DNA from: Verrucomicrobia bacterium UBA1629
Lineage (GTDB): Bacteria > Verrucomicrobiota > Kiritimatiellia > RFP12 > UBA1067
DNA length: 64,000 bases
Direction: 5' to 3'
NCBI GenBank assembly: GCA_002321305.1
Contig: DCMF01000098.1
Span: 26,011 to 90,010 of the forward strand
Shown: positions 57,873 to 64,000 of the stretch, piece after piece
Layout: every line of letters starts with the position of its first letter
Position numbering within the stretch: the first letter of the stretch is position 1
The notes under the pieces: generated by a model
Told to the model about the DNA's origin: nothing
What the model saw: only the letters and a program-made list of their open reading frames with translations
Databases searched by the model: none
Program-made: the position numbers and the translations under genes

Positions 57873-60800
57873 TCATGGCGTGTCGTCCTCGAAAGGCTCC
57901 CTGTCGTAGGTTGACTCCTTGTCAAGCGTCTCGACCGTGACCGGCGGACGCGCGTCGTCGCCCAGCATCCACTTGAAGAACATCGACGTGCCGCGCCACT
58001 TGGTCCAGCCGTAGTCGTAGCCCGGCGAGGAGACCGAGTACGGGTCGAGAATCTCGACCGCCGCGATGAAGTCGTCGTCGAAGCTGTCCGGCCCGAACGT
58101 GAACCAGCGGAACGGCAGGAAGCTGTTGTTCACGAGGCCGTTCTGCAGGGCCGCCGTCACCCGGAACGTGACCGACGTCCAGTTGGCCGTCAGCGACGGA
58201 TCGTCCGACTTCTCGTTGCCGAGGCCCTGCAGGCGAAAGGGGGCGTAGACGACCTGGTCCGTGTCGTTCGACAGGTAGAGCTTCACCCGGACGAGTCGGT
58301 TGGTGTAGTGCTCCGTCCAGTGCGCGTTCCACTGCCGCTTGCGGTAGATCGGCTCGCCCCTGGCCTCGATGACGTCGCCGCGCAGCCACCAGCCCGGATT
58401 CGTCGGGTCGATGTCAAGCCAGTACATCGCCTTGAGCGTCAGCGGCTCCGGCTCGTCGGACTCCATCAGGCCCTTGTAGTGGCCGAGCGAGATCGGCCCC
58501 TCCGGGTTCTTCAGCGTTCCCGCCGCCGCGCGGTCGGCGAGCCACTTCGCCACGGCGGGCGTGTAGCGGTCGTTCGGGTCGAGCCCCGCGTCAAGCAGCT
58601 GCGAGCTGACGCCCGCGTGCGCGACCACGTAGGTCGTCTCGGTGACGTTGTTCAGGTTGAGCGTGTAGGCCGACCGCCCCGTCGCCGCCGCGTTCGTCAC
58701 GCCGTTCACCGTCAGCGCGCCGATGCCGTGCCACGGCAGCGCCTCGTAGACGATGTTGGTGCTGCCGCCGACGTTGACGATGGCGTAGGTGTCGCGCAGC
58801 GTGTCCTTGCCGATGCGCTGGGAGAGCGCGTCGCCGACCACCCGCGCGTAGACCCAGATGCTGTCGCCACGCGGCGGAACGTACCACCCGACGAGCGGAT
58901 CCTGCCCGGCATTGACGCGACCGGGCGTGAACGCCATCGCCGGCGACCAGCCGCCCTCCTCGCCGTGCGCGCCGCCCGTCACGCCGAACGACGAGAGCGT
59001 CCGCCCGTCCGCCAGCGTGCCGTTGTCGTTGCCGGCGAAATAGCGCTTGGCGCTGTAGGAGATCTCGTTCAGCTCGCGCACGAGGTTCGTGCCCTCATAC
59101 GTGTAGGCATACGACTCGAATGCGCCGCCGATCATCGTGTTCGTGCCGCCGACGACGATCTGCTGCTCCAGGATGCCGCTCGGCCGGTAGAGCGAGAACT
59201 CGTAGGGCGTGTCAAACTGGAGCGACGATTTGGGGAAGGTGCTGGAAAGCGACGTCGACGTCCACGTGCCGTCCGGCACGAACGGCTGGCCGGTCACGCT
59301 GTCGACGAGCGCGCCGGCGGCCTTCGTCTGCGGACTTACCAGCACAAGGAAGTCGTAGTCGCCGCTGCGATGCCCGTCCGTCGTCTTCTTCATCGTCGGA
59401 ACGCCGTTCTGGCCGAGGACGGCGAGCGTGAGTGTGCGGTGGTTGATGTCCGTCATCTGCAGGCGCCAGCCCTTGAGGTCGACGCCCCACGGCACGGCAA
59501 GCTCAATGAACTCGTTGGTGACGCTGCGGTAGTCGCCGTCGTTCCAGTTCAGCTCGTTGATCCACACGCGCCCCGGCAGCACCGCCTCGAGGATCGTGTA
59601 CGGCGAGAAGTGCGCATGGGCCTCGCCGTATTCGTCGTTGTAGTCGACCGGCGCATACCACGTCGGGTTCGTCCATTCGTCGCCCTCGACCTCGCCGTCG
59701 CCAATCATCGCCGACAGCTCTTCCGTGCCGCCGCGCTCGTAGTAGTAGGCCGTCACGACGTACTGCACGACGGCGTTGCCGCCGGACGAGTCCGGCTTGT
59801 AGATCGATGCCGGGACGCTCCCCGTCGAGCGGAAGGTGTAGTTCGTCTTCGGCCCGACCTGCGTCAACTCGACCTCGGCGCTCGCGCCGGCGTCGTCGAG
59901 CCAGCGGTCATAGCCCCACGGGCTCGTGCCCGTGAAGGTGCGCAGCGTCACGCGGAAGCCCCGGTCGGTGTCGATGTCGTCCGCGAGCTGGTCGAGCTTG
60001 AGCTGGGTCTGCACGCCCCACGACTCACCGCTCAACGGCTGCTGGCTCTTGTCGAGGATGTCTTCGACGACCCAGTCGTTCTCGATGCCGTTGCGGAACG
60101 GGCGCGCGTAGACGAAGCCGACCTTCGAGTCGGTCTTCTCCGTGACGGCCACCTCGTCCAGCAGGACGCGCTGCGGCGTCACGCCCGTCGCGGGGTTGAT
60201 CACGTTGTCCACCACGAGGCGGATCGCCGCGAAGTTCCGCTGCGCCGGCGCGCGGTATTCGAACAGCTCATAGACCGGCGTCGTGACCGTGAAGTTGGTG
60301 ACGGGGTCGCCCCAGTCGGTCGCCGCGCCATCCCGTACGCCGTAGAGCGTGACGGTCGCCGGCGTCATCGCGGCCGCGTTCGTCTCGTAGAGGCGCGCCC
60401 GGAAGCGCACCTGGCCGATCGACGCCTGCTTCACGACGCCGTTCGTCAGCGTGTACGAGCCGAACGTCGGCGACTGCACGCACGGGTTGACCTTGTCGTA
60501 TTCCGAGACGTCGCCCGCAATCTGGCGCAGCGAGTCGTTGAGGCCCGCCGAGAGGCCCGAACCGATCTCGCCGCCGGACTTGCTGACCGAGGCGTCGGAG
60601 AGCAGCATGCGGCGCTCCGTGTCCTCCGAGTCGCCCACGACGCGCAGGTTGAAGCCGATCCAGCTGCGCGTGTCGAGCGCCGGCTCGTCGTGCACGTAGA
60701 CGTCCGTGAGCGTGATCGCGCCGTAGTCGGGATTCGTCTGCGCCCGCCCGGAGGCTTCCGTGACGACGGACGGCGCGACCGCGAGGCGAATCACGCCTTC

Positions 60801-63800
60801 GAGCGGATGATCCGCATGGTCGTGCCAGCCGAGGTAGTATTCCTTCGTCGTCGCGTCCTTGAGCTCGTCGTAGGCGTATTCGCGCACGGTGATCCACTGC
60901 GGAATCTGCGCATCCGTCCCCAGCGGAACCGCGTTCGTCGCGTAGTTGTAGCCGCGCGTGCCGTTCAGGTTGCTGCGGACGTCGTTCGTCGCGACCTGCA
61001 CGAGGAGGCGGCAGCCCTCCTGCACGTCCTTGTACGAGAAGCCGACCATGCCGAGGCCGTTCAGGAGCGGCGAGCGCACCGACAGCGCGCGCGCCGGGTT
61101 CGCACGCGCCGGCTGGAGCGTCACGTAGCGGTTCGTCACGTCGCCGCTGATGATTTCGTCCACGCGCGCCTGCGTGTAGACGAAGTCCCGCGACAGGCCG
61201 TCGATGCCCTCGATGTCCTGCCCGTTCCACGCCGTCTGGCGGATGTCCCAGACCGTGACGTCCGTCGGCTTCGCGCCCGAGACGAGCTGCACATGGCAGT
61301 TCGCGTTCGTGCGCAGCGTGACCTCGAACGGGTCGAAGGCGTAGCGGCTGACGACGACGTTCGTGACCGTCTGCCACCCGCCGTCGCCGCTGGCGGGCTT
61401 GAGCTGGACATTCACCGTCTGCGTCAGGTCGTCCGGCGCCTTGACGCCGTAGAGCCAGCTGAGATTCGAGATCTTGTTCGTCGAGATCTCGGTGCGGCTC
61501 GGCTGGAAGACCCAGGCGTCCCCCTTCAGCGCATCGCCCATGCTGGTCTGGGTTGTGCCCGACCGATTCACGAACTTCACCTTCTGCGAATCGGCGTAGC
61601 CCCTCCAGAGCGGATACGCGGCCGTCTCCTCGGCCTTGAGCGGCGTCCACGTCACACTGGACTGCGGCACGACGGCCGTCCAGCGGCGCGGATCGATGAA
61701 CTGGCCCCGGCAGTTCGTCGGCAGGACGCCGAACGTGCCGAACGTGTGGCGCGTCTTCGTGTCGTCGACCACGCAGAGCGAGCGGTAGTTCGAGTCGCTG
61801 AACGCCGCCGCCGGGCTGTCGTTGCCGACGGACAGGCCCGCCAAGATCGTCGTCGCGCCAGACGCCGACGCGTCTTCGCCCAGCGAGAGGTAGAGGCACC
61901 ACGTCTTCGGAACCTTCTCGGACAGTTGGCCGACCATGTTGCCGGAACCGCCGTCATGCTGCATCGTCGCGCCCGCGAACCAGCGCGAAGCGAGGCACTC
62001 GCTCTTGACCTCGCCGTCGATGAGCCGCCACTTGTAGAGCAGGAGCTGCAGGCCGTCGCTGCCGCGCCGCTCGACCCGGAACTCATAGCAGCCGCGCCCC
62101 GGAAAGTAGTAGCCGACGACGCTCATCGCCGCGTTCGGCGCGTAGTCGTTGCCGTTCGCGGCCGACATGACCGCCGGGCAGACGAACGTGTAGTTCCGCA
62201 GCGTCAGCGTGTCGCCGCTGTAGCACGGCGAGAAGTCGGCGAACGTGACGGCCTGCGCGAGACGCGCCTGGAAGCTGATCTTCTCGATGCCGGACGGCGT
62301 GTCGTTCTGCGTGTAGGAGACGTTGCCCCGTCCGCGCCCCGCCATCTGCCAGGCGATCCCCGCCTTCGTCGTCTTGTCGACGTAGTTCGAGAGCGTCAGC
62401 GCCGCATCGACGAAGAGGCCGTTCACGCCGTTCCACCGGTGCGGCATCTTCTGCGAGATGTAGTCCGCCGTGTACTTCGGATAGCCGTCGTTGATGTAGC
62501 TTCCGAGGTCGAAGTCCTCGTTCCAGGTCGAGTCGGTCGACTTGAAGGGCGACCACGTGATCATGTGGGCGTTCGTCTGGATCATCTCGGCGACGCTCAC
62601 GCCGCTCGTCTCGGCATAGCTGCCGACGAACGTCTCGCCCTCGCGCCGCGCGTCATGCCACTGGTTGAACGTCTGGAACTCGGCGTGCCCGACGGTGAAG
62701 ACGCCGCTTTCGTCATTGAACTGGAATTCAAGGTAGCCGGAGGCGTCGTCGACCGCGATCGAACGCGGCGACCCGCCCGTCTTCGCCTGGCCGCGGCCCG
62801 GCAGCTGCCTCACGTCCGTCAGCGGGAACCACTGCGCCGACCCGGCCGGCTTCGCGCCCCATTCCTCCCAGCGGTCGATGCCGTCGAAGAAGAAGGTCGA
62901 CGTGCCGGACGTGCCGATCGGCACGCGCACCATGCCGCGCCAGAGATGGTCGCCGACCAGCTCCATCGGCTGGTTGGCCGTCAGGTCGCCGGCGAGGACG
63001 ACGTTCACGCCGCCCCACGGACTCCGCCCCGCACGGTAGCGGAAGAACCAGTCGCGCGTCGCGCTCAGGCGGTTCGTGACCGTGCCCGTCTCTTCCGTAT
63101 AGAGCCCGCCGAGCTTCAGCGCGCGGTCGGGGTCGGCCCCCGAATAGTCGTAGTAGTCGTAGTAGGGAATCGCCGTGAAGCTTTCGTAGAAGAACTCCAC
63201 GTCACCCGACTGCGCGGGCACCTCCAGCGGCGTCGAGGCCCGGTAGTCGTCGAACGGACTCAAGTCGACCGACAGCCAAGAACCGTCCGCCGGCTCAAAG
63301 CGCTGGTTCAGGTAGCGCCAGCGGTATTTCATGCGGGCGAGCAGCACCATCGCCTTCGGGTCGAGGTTCGTCACCGCGCTGACCCACGTCGCGTTCGTCG
63401 CGCGGGCGTAGATTTCGCGGTCGTTGACGGACGGGAACGGCACGTTGAACGCGCCCTCCTGACCGACCGTGAGACGCCCCGTCTTCTCGGCATCGACCCG
63501 CCCGTGCGGCTGAAGCGACACGACCGACTTCGGATACGAGACCAGCACGTTGTCCACGGCCAGGAGATACTGGACGTAGTCAAGCGACATGTTGGCATCG
63601 GCCGTCGCGCGGCGGATGCGGAAGCGCACGGGGCCGCGATAGTCCACGTTCGCGCAGATGCGGAAGAAGTTGTTGACCGTCTTGCCCTGGGCGATGTCCA
63701 GCACAACCTCGTCCGTCTCCGCAAGGCGCGTGAACGTCGCGGCCCCGTTGTCGCGCTTGAGCGGGACAAGCGCGACCTTCTGCCACCGGTCTTCCGTCAG

Positions 63801-64000
63801 CCGCCCGAAATCCTCGACGTTGCCGTAGGCATTCGCGCCGCGGCAGTTCGCGTCCGTCGGCGGCAGGCTCGCCCCCGTCGCCGTGTCCACGACGTTCGTC
63901 GCGATCTCGACGACGAGATGCGAAACCTCCGGCGGACACTGCGACGTCGTGCGCGTGTTGATCGCGTCGAAATAGATCGTGCCGATGCCGTTCGTGTAGC
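57873..64000 (-). CDS. Giant secreted protein (N-terminus beyond the right edge)
   Basis: At least 2,042 residues; the frame stays open to the last base, so the start lies outside the window. No calcium-type repeats are seen. Segments look like repeated beta-sandwich modules separated by linkers (LSRDFVYTQARVDEII, VRNFAAIRLVVDNVINPAT-like text). Near the C-terminus is a lamin-tail-like domain: GRVWINELNWNDGD, FIELAVPWGVDLKGWRLQM, YDFLVLVSPQTKAAG and TPYEFSLYRPSG. The protein ends in YDREPFEDDTP without the FWK/FYK ending of the other secreted giants. Lamin-tail domains occur in extracellular and surface proteins of bacteria. It precedes the lipoprotein gene by 124 bases. Role unknown; secretion is inferred from composition and neighbours. 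Confidence 0.8.
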   Translation of the reverse strand, partial: YTNGIGTIYFDAINTRTTSQCPPEVSHLVVEIATNVVDTATGASLPPTDANCRGANAYGNVEDFGRLTEDRWQKVALVPLKRDNGAATFTRLAETDEVVLDIAQGKTVNNFFRICANVDYRGPVRFRIRRATADANMSLDYVQYLLAVDNVLVSYPKSVVSLQPHGRVDAEKTGRLTVGQEGAFNVPFPSVNDREIYARATNATWVSAVTNLDPKAMVLLARMKYRWRYLNQRFEPADGSWLSVDLSPFDDYRASTPLEVPAQSGDVEFFYESFTAIPYYDYYDYSGADPDRALKLGGLYTEETGTVTNRLSATRDWFFRYRAGRSPWGGVNVVLAGDLTANQPMELVGDHLWRGMVRVPIGTSGTSTFFFDGIDRWEEWGAKPAGSAQWFPLTDVRQLPGRGQAKTGGSPRSIAVDDASGYLEFQFNDESGVFTVGHAEFQTFNQWHDARREGETFVGSYAETSGVSVAEMIQTNAHMITWSPFKSTDSTWNEDFDLGSYINDGYPKYTADYISQKMPHRWNGVNGLFVDAALTLSNYVDKTTKAGIAWQMAGRGRGNVSYTQNDTPSGIEKISFQARLAQAVTFADFSPCYSGDTLTLRNYTFVCPAVMSAANGNDYAPNAAMSVVGYYFPGRGCYEFRVERRGSDGLQLLLYKWRLIDGEVKSECLASRWFAGATMQHDGGSGNMVGQLSEKVPKTWCLYLSLGEDASASGATTILAGLSVGNDSPAAAFSDSNYRSLCVVDDTKTRHTFGTFGVLPTNCRGQFIDPRRWTAVVPQSSVTWTPLKAEETAAYPLWRGYADSQKVKFVNRSGTTQTSMGDALKGDAWVFQPSRTEISTNKISNLSWLYGVKAPDDLTQTVNVQLKPASGDGGWQTVTNVVVSRYAFDPFEVTLRTNANCHVQLVSGAKPTDVTVWDIRQTAWNGQDIEGIDGLSRDFVYTQARVDEIISGDVTNRYVTLQPARANPARALSVRSPLLNGLGMVGFSYKDVQEGCRLLVQVATNDVRSNLNGTRGYNYATNAVPLGTDAQIPQWITVREYAYDELKDATTKEYYLGWHDHADHPLEGVIRLAVAPSVVTEASGRAQTNPDYGAITLTDVYVHDEPALDTRSWIGFNLRVVGDSEDTERRMLLSDASVSKSGGEIGSGLSAGLNDSLRQIAGDVSEYDKVNPCVQSPTFGSYTLTNGVVKQASIGQVRFRARLYETNAAAMTPATVTLYGVRDGAATDWGDPVTNFTVTTPVYELFEYRAPAQRNFAAIRLVVDNVINPATGVTPQRVLLDEVAVTEKTDSKVGFVYARPFRNGIENDWVVEDILDKSQQPLSGESWGVQTQLKLDQLADDIDTDRGFRVTLRTFTGTSPWGYDRWLDDAGASAEVELTQVGPKTNYTFRSTGSVPASIYKPDSSGGNAVVQYVVTAYYYERGGTEELSAMIGDGEVEGDEWTNPTWYAPVDYNDEYGEAHAHFSPYTILEAVLPGRVWINELNWNDGDYRSVTNEFIELAVPWGVDLKGWRLQMTDINHRTLTLAVLGQNGVPTMKKTTDGHRSGDYDFLVLVSPQTKAAGALVDSVTGQPFVPDGTWTSTSLSSTFPKSSLQFDTPYEFSLYRPSGILEQQIVVGGTNTMIGGAFESYAYTYEGTNLVRELNEISYSAKRYFAGNDNGTLADGRTLSSFGVTGGAHGEEGGWSPAMAFTPGRVNAGQDPLVGWYVPPRGDSIWVYARVVGDALSQRIGKDTLRDTYAIVNVGGSTNIVYEALPWHGIGALTVNGVTNAAATGRSAYTLNLNNVTETTYVVAHAGVSSQLLDAGLDPNDRYTPAVAKWLADRAAAGTLKNPEGPISLGHYKGLMESDEPEPLTLKAMYWLDIDPTNPGWWLRGDVIEARGEPIYRKRQWNAHWTEHYTNRLVRVKLYLSNDTDQVVYAPFRLQGLGNEKSDDPSLTANWTSVTFRVTAALQNGLVNNSFLPFRWFTFGPDSFDDDFIAAVEILDPYSVSSPGYDYGWTKWRGTSMFFKWMLGDDARPPVTVETLDKESTYDREPFEDDTP

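Overview
The window is GC-rich DNA from a Gram-negative bacterium, most likely a member of the Planctomycetes-Verrucomicrobia-Chlamydiae group and, by inference, a gut- or rumen-type Kiritimatiellota/Verrucomicrobiota lineage. The lineage call rests on a pilus-secretin cluster laid out like the Amuc_1098-1102 region of Akkermansia, on giant secreted proteins with calcium-binding DxDxDGxPD repeats and a LamG-like domain, and on gene tails and gaps full of degenerate short repeats. No 16S or other decisive marker is present. Almost every gene is on the minus strand; the only plus-strand gene I support is the glycosyltransferase at 5817-6512.

Layout, left to right. 118-5785: a partial aryl-polyene/flexirubin-type lipid operon (two acyl carrier proteins, a COG4648 membrane protein, a short AMP-ligase fused to a FabZ-like dehydratase, a LolA-like carrier, and an MMPL exporter fused to an acyltransferase), divergent from the glycosyltransferase across a perfectly palindromic promoter. 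6521-7806: acpP and an LpxC-like deacetylase. 7863-13071: nusA-infB-murC. 13188-20342: rnhB, a type II restriction-modification pair, htpG, an RluA-type pseudouridine synthase, queC and recA. 20443-25377: a secreted C10 cysteine protease with a long repeat-rich tail. 25436-32770: uvrA, a 779-bp gene-free repeat region, a HEAT/zinc-ribbon/nuclease-like protein, rho and coaE. 32799-33005: a small element with perfect terminal inverted repeats. 33090-40964: the pilus-type secretin cluster. 41165-44630: kdsD, pta and ackA. 44802-64000: two giant secreted proteins flanking a small lipoprotein; the second runs off the right edge.

The most striking feature is a set of degenerate short-period repeats, lettered A-G here. 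Many fold back on themselves: two complementary arms around a short core. They sit between genes, at stop codons, and in frame inside conserved housekeeping genes: uvrA (four inserts), kdsD, coaE, murC, infB and the MMPL gene. The pattern recalls Rickettsia palindromic elements but with different sequences.

Functionally the window joins envelope building (aryl-polyene-type lipid, LpxC-like enzyme, MurC, KdsD, secretin/pilus proteins) and secreted adhesion or degradation proteins with core information processing (NusA, IF2, Rho, RecA, UvrA, RNase HII) and acetate fermentation (Pta-AckA). Promoters with a recurring TATAAT or TGGTATAAT-like -10 can be placed before several genes, and some leave almost no 5' leader.
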